From contig NC_085889.1 of NCBI RefSeq assembly GCF_035222375.1, positions 4,030,001 to 4,094,000 of the forward strand: 64,000 bases of DNA, written 5' to 3'. Origin of the DNA: Podospora pseudocomata. Its lineage: Eukaryota > Ascomycota > Sordariomycetes > Sordariales > Podosporaceae. Every line of letters begins with the position of its first letter. The stretch's first letter is position 1. This document shows, in pieces, positions 43,846-54,989 of the stretch. Both the position numbers and the translations under genes were made by a program. Below the pieces are notes generated by a model. It worked only from the letters and a program-made list of their open reading frames with translations, did not search any database and was not told where the DNA came from.

Positions 43846-45385
43846 ATGAATATCGCTAATCTTATCAATCCCGTTGATGAAACGCCGGCCTGGGAGCCGA
43901 AATGTGAGCTGAGGTCGGAGCCGAATGCAACCCCTCCTGCGGTTACACCAGCAGCAGATCCTGCAGCACCACCACCACCACCACCAACAGCACCCACAGC
44001 ACCAACAGCACCCACCGTCGCCCCCACCGCCGCGGAACCAGAACCAGACCCAAAGCCAGCAGAAACCGAGTCAACCAACACAAAAAGAAAGACGCCTCCT
44101 TCCTCCACGCAGCCAAAAGCAACCCCCAAACGCGCCAAAACACCTGGCGATCTCTCGAGAGAATGGCAGAGGCAGTATTTTCAGGGTGCTCCCCTGTCCG
44201 AGTTCAAGGGGATAACATCTGGTGAGCTGTTGTTGGGAACAACGGGATATGTTGCCTCGCAAGCACCCATCCAAGGGCAGATGATGGTCGAGATTATCGC
44301 TGCGGCACCTGACCAACCGCTTGGTGGTGCGGTTAGGCTGAGGGCCTTACCGGAGGGGGTCCGGCCTGGAGAGGAAGAGATGATGGGGGAGTTGGGACAG
44401 GCGCAGGATGTATTTTTGTTTCCGCTGAGGCATGTTGGTATGTTCTTTTCATTATGCCGTTTGTCTTGTTTGGTGAGATGTTGACGAGGTGCACAGAGGA
44501 CATCATCATCACACGTGGTAAAGCCATACAGAGAGAAGCATGGAATATCCTCATCGTTCCATCGCAGGCGGTTGGGGCACAGCCATTAAGGTGGTCTCTT
44601 CCCGAGATTGTCTCGTTTAGTTGGACGGGCAACTTGATGGGGAGGGAGAAGGCCAACTTGAGGCTAGGTGGGAGGGCGGCGAAGACTGTTGAGGAGGCGA
44701 GTAAAGATAAGAAGGTGCTCAATGCTTTGTTGTGTGTGGATGTTCTGGAGGAGGCGCTGAATGAGGCCTTGGAGCCGTACCGGAAGAGGGTGCAGAAGGT
44801 GGACTTGATTGATGAGTTTACCAAGTCTTTGAGGGCGGATGTTCAGGCTACGTTGAGTTCTGCTCCGGAGCTAAAGGGGAAGCCCTGTGGTATGATGATT
44901 TCTTGTTGTGTCAGACGATGAGTGATATGACTGACAGAACTACCTTAGGCAACATCCATGTTTACCCGGCCGGAATCCTTTTCAAATCCAAGTCCAGGAT
45001 TCTGTACATGCCCTTCGGTATCATTGAATGCGTCACATTGACAGTAGCGTTCTGCTTGAACCAAAAACGGCTGGCAGGTCTGTCCATGGGTGTGCAAGTC
45101 AAGAAGGGACAGCGAGAGCGCGAGGCTGATGAGGCTGAGGCGAAGCGTTGGGAGCGCGAAACTGTTGGCATTTACTTCAAGAAGATTGAACTGAGGTGTG
45201 TCCGAACGCTGAAGCGATGGCTTGAGGAGGCGGGAGTTCGCAAGTTGGAGCTAGAGAAGGAGTCATACTACGACTATGCAAAGGGTTCGATCACGGGGGA
45301 ATGTGTACCGTATGTCCTGCCACCCCCTACTGCTAAGCCTTCGCCTCCAGGTGGTGCGCGAGAGGTGGCCAAGGAGCAACCATGA
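43846..45385 (+). CDS. Unknown protein with Pro/Thr-rich NLS region and possible PH-like fold
   Basis: Exons 43846-44437, 44497-44889 and 44949-45385; introns of 59 nt each; 473 residues. Residues about 25-90 are Pro/Thr/Ala-rich low complexity with P-P-P-P-P-P and repeated TAPTAP. A basic stretch (KRKTPPSSTQPKATPKRAKT) resembles a bipartite nuclear import signal. The rest looks folded. One segment (NIHVYPAGILFKSKSRILYMPFGII) has the pattern of PH-like modules of histone chaperones such as Rtt106, a suggestion only. A Lys/Glu-rich helix follows (REREADEAEAKRWERE). I start at 43846 (MNIANLINPVDE), an opening I recall from other fungal nuclear proteins; an in-frame ATG at 43813 is possible. The gene lies 170 bp downstream of the reductase, and its tail is convergent with the HET gene. 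Confidence 0.75.
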
Positions 45386-45406
45386 AGATCCAGGACCGAT
45401 TATCAG

Positions 45407-47594
45407 CTAGACTAGGACGATATCTCGCGATGGCTCAGTGCTTAGTCTGTCAAGCTCGCCAAGCCCATGAAAATATGCGCCCCCAACTAGCACATAACTT
45501 CCCTCGCCTTTCCCACTGTCCCGGACGATCAACGCAGTAGCATTGCCATCCAGCACGACCACCTGATCACCAACAATAACCTTCTCGGGGGCTACCCCAC
45601 AAAACCCTTCTTCAGTTATGCAAAACCGCGTCCCCGCTGTCGCCCTGTTCGATCTGTCCCTGAAGAAGAAGAATGCCCGAAGCGGCTCCAGACGCGGCAT
45701 AATAACTGTCTCTCCTCCCCCCAGCTTATCCCTCATGGGCAATGCTCTGGAGAGGGACGAGAGTTGGCCGAGGAACACCTCGAAGCCCTTCTTCAGACGC
45801 GGCAAGTCGTCCGTGTCGAAAGCCAGCGACCTTTTCCGAATGAACAACTCAAAAATTATTTCCATTGGATTTACTTCTGGCAAAGTATCCCTAATCATAA
45901 TGGTTGCCTTGACAGTAGCGACAATCCAGTCCATCCAGTCCTGTGAAGGGGAAACTGGAAACATTCGCTCGCTGGTTGCTTTGATCGTATCCACTACAAC
46001 ACCTCGTGCACAGAGTTTGGTATCGTCGAGGACACGCATACTGGCTGTTCTTGCAGGTCCTGCTTGAGCTGTGAAGACCATGCGTGCTCCTGGGTTAACT
46101 GAAGGCGATGTGTCGGCCCAGTTCTGTTGGATTGTGGTCAGCTTCAACCCAGCAAAGCACAATATGCAAGATATATATGATGTCTCTCACCGGAACCCAT
46201 GTGGGCAATTCAGGATCCCGGTCCGCAGAACCAGATATCCCAGAGCAGCGAAGCAGTTCTTCAGCGTACCCTTTCTCAATCAACAAGCGGGCAAACCTCG
46301 TGAAGACCTTGATATGGGTCTCACTCGGCTCGTAGCTAACATGTCCCATATACTCTTGCCCATCTTTTGCCAAACCGATCAACGCATACACCTTATCGCG
46401 GAGATCTGTCGCCATGAAGAATTGGCCGGCCAGAACGATGAGCTCGGCCAAAGCAGCCGGGCACTTCTTCCATATCACCCTCTTCTCAAACATCAGCCAG
46501 GCCCGCTTCAGCCCTCTGTGGGGCTGACCACTGTCAGCCAATTCCTCCCCTCGACGCTGCATGTATGCGCGGTTGTCAACTTCGCTATACTCCCTGATAG
46601 CGTAGCATGCAACGATAACAGCACTTGCATCCAAACGCGCGTCCCCAAAATGGAACCTGACCTTCTTGGCGGAGAGGAACTCTTGCAGAATCCAAATCCT
46701 CTGAAAGTACGGAGATGCAAAAAACCGGCGCCATGACACCCAGAGAGGACTATCGACGGTCGGCAGTCCAAATCTTTCAAGGAACTTGGTAGGGCCTGGG
46801 TCGGCAATGCCGAGTTGTTGGAGTTGCAGTTCCAGGTCGTCTGTTTGGGGAACGACCTTAAAAGTATGGTCCTCGCCATCCTCGCCATCCTCGCCATCCT
46901 CACCATTCTCACCATCATCGCCATCCTCACCATCATCGCCATCCTCATCATCCTCATCATCCTGACTATCCCCCCCCTCCATCTCCGCCCTCAACAACCT
47001 CTCCGCCCTGCAAACCCTCCCCACCAACTCCACCACCCTCCCCCCATCCCCCTTTTCTAGCGGCACAAACGCAATCACCCTCTTCGCCTGCTCATAAACC
47101 CTCCTCATCAACCCAATCTGCACCCTCTTCTCCTCGCAATCACTTTGGTCAATACACAACGCGTCAACCCACAACCTTTTCCCCGCATGCAACTTCCTCA
47201 CCGCCCTCAAAGCAGCGTATAAGTTCCTCGTGACCGGGACTTGTCTCCCGTCTAGATTTATGTAGACTGGATCTGACGGGTCACCCCAGACGTAGGAGAG
47301 GGCGGAGTACCGCTGGAAGGGGTGCATTTTTCTGGGTTGAGTTGGGGTGGTGTCGGTCCAGACGATGAACTCGTTGGGTTTTCCGGGGAGGGGGGGGCTT
47401 GTGTACATGACTGAGAGGGATTTGATAGGGCGGGGGTTGGTTTCTGGGAAGAGGTTGTGGTCGGAGTTTAGGTCGGAGGGGAGGAGGTAGCAGTTGATTT
47501 CGGGGGAGGAGGGAAGGGCGGGGGCGAGGACGAGGATGCGGATTGAGGTTGGGGTTGGGAGGGGGGTGTAGGTTGCGGTGGTTGCGTCTGTCAT
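45407..47594 (-). CDS. HET-domain (heterokaryon incompatibility) protein
   Basis: Exons 47594-46191 and 46123-45407 with a 67-nt intron (GTGAGA donor, CAACAG acceptor); 706 residues. All three HET blocks are present: YSALSYVWGDPSDPVYI at about 96-112, RLWVDALCIDQSDCEEKRVQI at 140-160 and YFQRIWILQEF at 296-306. Between the second and third, residues 211-242 form a pure Asp/Glu/Gly tract. The C-terminal half has the usual DLRDKVYALIGLAKD followed by LPTWVPNWADTSP across the intron, then a region ending in the common EGFCGVAPEKVIVGDQVVVL block. HET proteins trigger regulated cell death on contact between incompatible strains. The frame is intact, so it is probably functional. It converges on the gene at 43846-45385 with only 21 bp between the stops. 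Confidence 0.92.
46869..46964 (-). repeat. Expanded acidic repeat inside the HET gene
   Basis: On the plus strand this is a run of imperfect 9-nt units such as ctcgccatc and ctcaccatc mixed with tcatcatc triplets. On the coding strand it gives an in-frame Asp/Glu/Gly tract of 32 residues (for example DGEDGDDGENGEDGEDGED). Near-identical units suggest recent slippage or unequal crossing-over without loss of frame. Confidence 0.85.
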
Positions 47595-49098
47595 TTTGAA
47601 GGAGCTCGTTGGAAGTAGGCGCGCTGGATGAGAAAACTCAGTAGGTAGCTTGCGATCGCTGAGGGTGATGTTGACGAGGAGGTGTATGAGTTGAGGGTGC
47701 GGATATGATGAGAATGAATTGCAGCGCAAGGTGGTATCCGGCTGACTGGTGCCTGATTGTGGAACAATTGCCCCTGTTATTGTGTCAAGGCAGTAGTCTG
47801 TGTGTTTGACTTTCTTTTCGGCATAGAAAGAAATGACTGGTATGCTATGGTTCCTACTTGGTATGATCCTTAACTGTAAGACTCCTTACTTGCAGCCTTG
47901 TAAACAGAGCGAATTGCAACAAAGTAGAACAGCTCCAAACAAATCTGGCGGGTATTGCCGCTGTCCCAGTAGGTGGTGCAGCGCGGCTCCTGTCGCGTCA
48001 ACCTGTCGCCGCGTTTAGCCCATCTTCGACGCTCCTCGGCTGGTGTTTGGCTCTGCATATAGCAGAGATTATCACCACATCACAAAAGGCCGGCCCAATA
48101 ACACGAACCTCACATCTACACCGTCCTTTATTCGCATCAAGATGGTCCGGGTCACGCCTTTGTAACCATCAGCACGAACACAAGTTCAGCGCGCTTGAAT
48201 ATTGAACTCCAGCCCGCCAACAGCATTGTAATACCATCAGGAGAAACTCCGATAATATGACGGGTTTAAACTTTTAACTCCCTGCTTATTTCCCGTCGTC
48301 ATGGGCCACTTTCCATCCGAGACGGAGGCCGTGGCAACTGGAGTCGCACACGCCACGAGTTTTGTATGGATATTGGCGTTGTAGTGGTGACCTGACGCTG
48401 ACATACAACTGCCTGTCTTGGGTATTGCTCGCCTCATGTCTCATATCGTTTTCCTATTGCTGACACGCCAGGTCTTGTGCTGGGTACAACGCTCTAAAAT
48501 CGGCTCCGGGAAAGCAAAGTTGGGGGCCAGATTTGACTGCTACTGTGGCTTTTCTCCCACTTGCGCTCCAATCCCACGCCGTGTTACACATGCCGAAATG
48601 TGATTGGCAGAGAATATCAAATTGAAAGAACCGGTGGATTATATTTATTCTTTATGGAGACACGCTCGAACCCTGCTAGATACGGACTTGTGTCTCGACG
48701 CTGAGTTTAAAGTGTGAGAAGGGCTGTAAAGTCAGGGTTTGGAACAGCAGTTCAATTCAGCGAATAATCTTCAGTGTCCTCAAGGTCCTTGATGAGGACC
48801 CTTCTGACTTTTGGCTGTCTATTGAGTTTGTATATACCTAGCTCTCATCAAGTGCATGGTATTTGTGTAAGTGGTGTTGGTAGTGTTGTTAGTCAGTGTC
48901 ACAGGTAGTTGGTCTTTGCAGTGTAAAATCAGACGAAGAAAATCCCTGAGGGATGTTCCTGAGATGTTTGTGAGATGTAAGGGCATCGTCCTTGGAGACA
49001 CTCCTGAGACTTGATCAGACTCGAGAGATGTCTCCAAAGTTGAGTATAAAAAGGGGCCACTCTTCCCATCTCAAACCATCAGAGAACCTCCAGCAGCC
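47595..49098. other. Intergenic, no gene recognised
   Basis: The HET gene promoter lies at the left end. No ORF here has a recognisable feature. A GGGTTCGAG string on the minus strand near 48668 was checked as a tRNA B box and does not fold into a tRNA. Confidence 0.5.
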
Positions 49099-49112
49099 AC
49101 AACAACAACAAT

Positions 49113-49182
<70 letters not shown>
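49099..49182 (+). repeat. (CAA)n microsatellite
   Basis: About 28 near-perfect CAA units with one interruption (aata near 49110). It ends 79 bp before the coding-like remains of the secreted-protein pseudogene, so it probably lay in that gene's 5' UTR. A minus-strand poly-Cys reading is an artefact of the repeat. Confidence 0.95.
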
Positions 49183-49260
49183 GTCAAGCTTCTGAAGCAT
49201 CTTGGCTCATCTTCAACTCCTCAGCTGCGCTCCCGCCGTCCGCCCCAGAAACCTGATCCT

Positions 49261-49846
49261 CTCCAGGTCTCATTCCTCACCGAAACCATACATCCTCCTA
49301 CATATCTCATCCTCTTCGCCGCCATGGTGTCTGGCTTCACCGTCCCTAGCGATCAGCCGGGCGGTGTCTACGGCGTCAGCTGCGCCGAAAACGGCACCGA
49401 GACCCACACCCTTCTCGCTCGAGCCCTGAGCGAGGAAGAGTTTGCCAACTCACCGCTCGCAACGCACACAAGGAGCTCACCAAGCCTCCGTCCCGCATCG
49501 TCTCTCGCCAGTCGGACGCCACCTACTGCGGAAACTCCCAGCAGAACCTGACCCCGGCTCGACCGACAAAGCCGTGGGGGCTTTCAAGGATCAGTGCAAG
49601 CCGGGCGCCATCAACAGCGGCCTGAACTTCTACTCCAAGTCTGGATCAACAGTCGCCTACATCTGCAACTACGACAGCAATGCTTGGCTCTGCACCCGAG
49701 ACGACCTCACCAGGGATTACGCCCACATTACTTCAATCTGTGGTCGGTATAGGTCGGGGTGGTGGGTGAGATGGCCACAAGGAAACACTGGGGCTCAGAC
49801 CGGTTACGAGACCGTCAATGCCAAATTTTGCGGCCGTGGGGCTTAA
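49261..49846 (+). pseudogene. Frameshifted gene for a small secreted Cys-rich protein
   Basis: Coding-like sequence runs through three frames. The first holds a hydrophobic, signal-peptide-like stretch (TYLILFAAMVSG) and then TVPSDQPGGVYGVS. The second holds ELTKPPSRIVSRQSDATYCG. The third, to the stop at 49846, holds GSTDKAVGAFKDQCKPG, NFYSKSGSTVAYICNYD and TSICGRYRSGWWVRW. Together these resemble a family of small secreted fungal proteins with a Cys pattern around YCG, QC, CN and CG, recalled rather than searched. No ATG opens the signal-peptide region in frame (a CTC occupies the likely spot near 49261), and no splice explains the frame changes. At least two indels and a lost start are the simplest reading. 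The role of the intact family is not known to me. Confidence 0.6.
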
Positions 49847-50660
49847 GCCAATGTGGTACTCATCCCCTCGAAACGAAACCTCGAAGTTTTGGTCCACCTT
49901 TGTTTGTCATGAAGGATCTTTCCTTCGTTCGCTCGTTTAGTTTGCTCTTGGGTTCATAGTTGTTTTCTTTGGCTCGGTTCACAGGATATAAGGACGCTTT
50001 GGTGTCATCACATTTGCCTCTACCCCTATTCAACGCCTCTGCTCGTGGTTTTGACAAGGGTTGTTCCCGCGCCCATACTCGTCCGCTAGGTACCTTTTGC
50101 TCCGTCTATAGCAATGTCAAACTTTATATGCCTAATCTTTCTACCTGTCACGTTGGTGATTGAGTGCTGTTTTCATTTCCCCCCCAGCGATTCACTGGTC
50201 TGTCTCGACATTATGCCCACAGAAGGCAGGGGCTTCGCTCCTGCCCTCGTGGTCCTCCACCTATATCTCCGAGAAAGGAGGAAATACTCTAGATATAAGA
50301 ATGGGTCAATAAGCATCCACAGAACTCTTAGTTGCTAAGGTTCCTACATTACGAGCATTTAGTTACAGTAAGTAGAGTAACCTCCAGCCATGCTTTTCAC
50401 CATGACTTTACGGAGCTTTCGCTCCAACAATACCAGCAAGAATTTTGATGGGCCCGTCAATCTTGGCCTCCCGCAATAATCACCTGTACGACTGTTAAAC
50501 ACTGTGCTCACACAGTAGAATTGAGATTTAAGGTCTTGATTCAGGTGGCCTTTGTGGAATGGTGTTTGAAGGATGCTTCATGAACTCGACAAGGGCCTGC
50601 ACATTGGTTCTACTTGCCCATCCGGCCCTACAGCAAAGTCTAGACTCTAGCCTTGACCTC
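49847..50660. other. Intergenic, no gene recognised
   Basis: The 3' flanks of the pseudogene and of the RBR ligase. Short plus-strand ORFs (49960-50163, 50114-50338) carry no recognisable feature. Confidence 0.5.
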
Positions 50661-52061
50661 TCACAAACGATTGAACCGGCATCGTCGGCAAGCCATGATC
50701 CTGCACTGCCGACACTCATAGATGAAATTCGGAAGCTCATCGTGGCACTCGTCGCACTCCTGAGGGCCTCGGCGTGACTTCCATCTCTCGTGGCGACACT
50801 CATGGTTGATAATCTGGTTCTGCCTCTCTTGCTCGACTAGGTTGGCTCGCTGCCAGTCTGGAAGCCGGGCGGCTCCGGCGTTGCGACCCACAATAGCGTT
50901 TGCCCGATCAAGGAGGCGGTTTTCCTCCCACTGAGGACAACTGCAGTTTTTCCAGGGCTCTCCGCAAACGTAGCAAAACTGCGCACCGCAGCGGCAAGCT
51001 TTGGAGTATCAAAGTCGCAGTCAGTTCATGTCCCTCACGAAAGACTACAGGAATCCCATTTTGGGAGAAAACTCACTAATATGGTAGCATCCGTGACCGA
51101 GCTCGACAAATCTCAAGCAAGACCGACATTTCTGCCATCCCTCAGCCGCCGCGAGACGGATGAGCTCTTGCGTGACAGGGTCCTCTGGGCAGTCACTGTT
51201 TGCATGAGCCGCCTTCTTGCACACGTCACAGGTTCTGGCGCTGCACCGTGGGCATGTTGCAATGTTTCCCTTGATAGCTTGCGGTGGGACAAAGGTTGAG
51301 CAGGTTGGTAGGTGACAGTAGGTTCGGTTTGGCGTCTCGAGCTCAATCTTCTTGGCCCGAAACTGTCCAACGAGCGCTGACGGGAGGAGGTGTCGGCAGC
51401 TGTCCAGAAGGAGTTGATTTCCGCAGCAGCGAGGTGGAAAGAGCGACTCGTCCAAAATTGAAGACTGAAATAGGGTCTTTATACAACCACGGCAGTAATC
51501 GTGCCCGCACCCGTTGCTGTTGACCATGTCGAAGGAGAAGAAGGCGTCATTGCACGCAACACATTCCTTCTTCTTGTTGTTCTCTCCCGACACTTCCTGT
51601 TTTCTGCTCGAAGCCCAGGCAGATGATTCCGCATGTCCACTCGTGCCAGCACGATCCGGAGAGATCCAAAGCTGTTCCAGCCTTCCAAGCGTTTCGCCGT
51701 CGAGGGCAGGCGTTGCTGGCCGTGGAACTGTGCTGCTGTATGGATTTTTCGTTCCAGACAACTGAAATGCCATCTCCCTGTCACTGGCGGCTCGCTGCTC
51801 TTCTGCTTCCAGAGCTCGGATCACAGCGGCGTCTTGTCTCATTGCTTGCGTAATGCTCTTGCTTATGGCTTCGTCGGCTAGGAGCTGGGAAGTGCGCAGT
51901 AATTCATCGCGGTATCCTTCGATGGCGAGGGCGAAGTCGGATTTTTCTCCCGCGCGGCCCTTGCCTTTTTGGCTGGCCGTTTCTCCAAGAGCATGAAGGT
52001 CGTCGAGTTGCATCTGCACCATGAGACGCAAGGTCTCAGGGTCGAGACCAGACAGATCCAT
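50661..52061 (-). CDS. RBR (RING1-IBR-RING2) E3 ubiquitin ligase
   Basis: Exons 52061-51077 and 50998-50661 with a 78-nt intron (GTGAGT donor, AAAG acceptor); 440 residues. The open frame extends above 52061 without an ATG, so translation should start at 52061 with MDLSGLDPETLRLMVQMQL, a typical opening for fungal members. RING1 spans about 167-222 (ECVACNDAFFSFDM, GHDYCRGC) and the IBR about 245-292 (YCHLPTCS, TCPRCSARTCDVC). RING2 spans about 312-345 (KCRSCLRFVELGHGCYHITC across the intron, then FCYVCGEPW). Cys325 in GHGC is the position that accepts ubiquitin as a thioester before transfer to substrate. The C-terminus has an extra Cys-rich piece (QECDECHD, ECRQCRIMACRRC) that could bind zinc. 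Substrates are unknown. Confidence 0.9.
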
Positions 52062-52846
52062 TACGCCAAAGGTCGGTAGTGTGTTATGGTTGTTGGCAAG
52101 AACGGGGTCGCGGCGTGGGGAGCTCCGAGAAGAGGATGAGGTCAACTTGTCAAGGAAGAGTTTTCACCTTTTCATTTGGCCGTCATAAGTGTGTGTGGGG
52201 AAGATTGGGCGAACAGCAAACGGAATGTCTGCATGTCTAACGAATCTTCATTGGAGAAACGGGGTAGATGCTGCAGGCCTCAATGTGTTTGATGACTGAT
52301 GACTGAACCGGGGCTTTAATGGGCTTTTTGAGTTGGCCGGTGGCCGCCACGCACCACAACAAACACTGGAAAAGCTCAACAATGAAAAGTGCTAAAAGTT
52401 TAATAACTTACGAGATAGGCGCTCTTCGATACGCCTATCTCACCTGTGTGGCCTGTGTCGTGTTCGTGCATCTCAAGCCTTGATTGGGACTCATGATGAT
52501 GAACGATACCATCTTCATGATTGGTCCACGCCAAATCCGGACTTCCAAACGGTAACTCTTGATACACACTAACCCAAGTCGCACCTTCCTGACTCACATA
52601 CAGCAACTTATCTTATATGTGTTATGGGTTGATACTCAGGTTAGGGTTCCTTGTCTGGGGAGGCGTAGGAGGCGGAATAGTTGAACGGAAAGCGCATTTT
52701 GTGGGTGGTGGAGGTCGGATAATGCTTAACGGGTATAAGGCACTCAGCACACCTCCTTTTGCGAACAACCTTTGGTGGAAACCACGCTCAATTATCCAGC
52801 ACACCACTACACCCACCTATATAAACCCCCACCACACAATCCCATC
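52062..52846. other. Intergenic, no gene recognised
   Basis: The RBR ligase promoter is on the left and the 3' flank of the Thr-rich protein gene on the right. Nothing else is recognised. Confidence 0.5.
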
Positions 52847-54069
52847 TTATACAGTCCTAAATGTAACCGCCGTACACCCCGACTGCGACCAAGTCGGTCT
52901 AGCAACATACAAATAAGCACCACAGCTAAAAACCGCCCCAAACCCCCTCTCAGGAATCCCGCAGCTCATGATCCCATTCCCATCCACATTGCACGTCACA
53001 ATCGGGTCCCCCTTACTCGCAGCCTGCGCGTCCGTCTCCACATACAACACGCCAACCTGCGCGCTGGTCTGGGTGGAATACAGCTTGATATCCGGGTTGG
53101 AAACCAACCAAGGCTGTCCGCTGGACGTAAACCCAAAGTCCGCCGCCACTGCCGCGCCAACATTGTTGATGTCGTACTGCAAATAGCCATTGACGATGGT
53201 GAGGTATCTCCCCTGACGGGGGCCGTTGTTCAGGACGAGCTTGCTCTGCTGGGTTGGCTGGATGATGCTTGTTACTGTTGTTGTGGTTTGGAGGTTGGTG
53301 CTGACGGTTGTGGTGGTGGTTACGGTTGCGGGCTTGACGAGCACGGTGGTGACGACGACGTTGATCACTGATTCCGAAACGGAGGGGGTGGCGCTGCTGA
53401 CTGTTTCGTAGAGGGTCGAGGTGGAGATGTCGGCCGTGGCGGTGACCGTCTCGGTGATGTCGCCTACGGCGCCGATGCAGGAGCAGGCGGAGGAGTATTC
53501 GGCTTCGTCTGAGCAGACGGAAGCCGCCGGCAATGTCGAGGTGATGGTCTCAGTCTCGGTAGTTGACGGCTCAGTCGTCGTGACGGTCTCGACTCGGCTC
53601 ACAGTTGACGACGACGACTTTCTCGTGCACCCCCTGCGCTTGCGCATTTTCTTGCCAACGGGTGGGGCAGGGCTGGCAGTGACGGTGGTCGAGACGGTAA
53701 CGACATTTGTAGTGGTGTACTCGGTTGCCGTCTGGACAAGACTATCATACGAGGTCAAGGTCTCCTCTAACGTTGACGTGGCGGTGGTAAACGACACGAT
53801 GACATCGATGTATTCAACAGTCGTGGTAGCAGTGGCAAACACCGTCTCAGTGGGCGTTCTGTTTGAATTGAGTTCAGCAACTGCACCAAACCCGCTAGAT
53901 ATAAAACATGAACCTACACAGTCGACACGACAGGCGACCCGAACTGGGCCACACAAGACGAGAACTGCACGGCCGCGTCATTGCCAGAGAGGCCAACAAC
54001 CTGGTTCAGACAGCTTGTATCCAAGCATGCCGGATTAAAGGGGTTAACGGAGATTGTTGCGACAGGCAT
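52847..54069 (-). CDS. Thr/Ser/Val-rich protein with a conserved C-terminal domain, probably secreted or wall-associated
   Basis: The main exon ends at 52847 and is open up to about 53956. Upstream, an ATG at 54069 begins MPVATISVNPFNPACLDTSC with a Cys pattern of the kind found at the N-terminus of secreted fungal proteins. The junction is uncertain: a strong GTAGGT donor near 53917 does not keep the frame, whereas a weaker GTGTGG donor near 53955 does, with the CAG acceptor at 53881. Roughly 200 residues of Thr/Ser/Val repeats (TTTVEYIDVIVSFTTATST) follow, interrupted by a basic patch KKMRKRRGCTRK. A folded C-terminal domain of about 120 residues completes it (RYLTIVNGYLQYDINNVG, GIPERGFGAVFSCGAYLYV). 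I see no classical signal peptide, so an earlier exon may be missing from this model. Confidence 0.65.
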
Positions 54070-54989
54070 ATTGAGTAAAGCAAAAAGAGTGTAACGATGC
54101 CTGTGCTGGAAGGGAAAAAAAATATCAATGAAAGTCGGTCCTTGAAGAGGAGTAAGGAAGACAGAGGTCAGACGACCAGCTCGTCGTTGTTTTTCCCATC
54201 CTTAAGCCCCTACGATAGAAAGATCTGCCTAGATCATGTCGCGGGAAATTATTTTGGATACTCTCCGCGTATTCCATGCTGATCGGTGATGGCTCTTTGC
54301 TGGATGCCAATTTAGGCCCTTCCAGCCAACCAAAAGACTGGGGACCCCCTGGCATAAACAGCTGAGCCGCCCCGTAGAAAGTCGATAGCGCATCCTAAAA
54401 CGAGCATTGTCCAGGCTGCTGGTGTTGATGGTCTGTGCCGTGCAGAAGCGAAAAAGAGAAGCATTTCTCCCTGTTGCTGACTGAGCGAGCTCTCGAAGAT
54501 ATTGACCCGTGAGAGACAACTTGTTCAGGGGCAAGTAAACACAAATGCTACCTCCTTGCATGCTTCAAGCTATTCGGACAAAACGAGAGCGTGGTGCTGC
54601 GTAAACACAAAAGATCAGGAAACCTTGGAAGGCCAAATCGAGAAAAACACAAACAATCACAAATACTCCTCAATTGTAATCCATAACATACCTATCCATC
54701 CCACATACCATCCATCTCAATGCATAATATACCTACTCAATCCCAAACATAATACCACCCTCCCTAACCCAACAAAGGTATCTCCTAGACAGGCCACACC
54801 AAACCAAGCCAAACAACGGGGTATTCGCTTTCCCGAGGAAGAAAAAAAGGATAAACAAATAACCACAACAAGACAACAATGCCTATATCCATCAACAATC
54901 CCAACCATTCATCCAACCCATCTATGCAGTGTCATCCATCATCAATCCCAACCCATGCCAAACTGAATCCAAATGCTAGTAAAACCAAC
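54070..54989. other. Intergenic, A+C-rich, no gene recognised
   Basis: The promoter of the Thr-rich protein gene and the 3' flank of the AT-hook protein gene. The stretch 54640-54960 is rich in CCATCC/CATC-type low complexity. No coding sequence is supported. Confidence 0.5.

Noticed and set aside
48640-48730. GGGTTCGAG string on the minus strand as a tRNA B box
   Set aside because: The flanking bases do not pair into a T stem and no A box or acceptor stem fits.
49015-49200. Minus-strand ORF made of poly-cysteine
   Set aside because: It is a reading of the (CAA)n microsatellite in one frame, not a protein.
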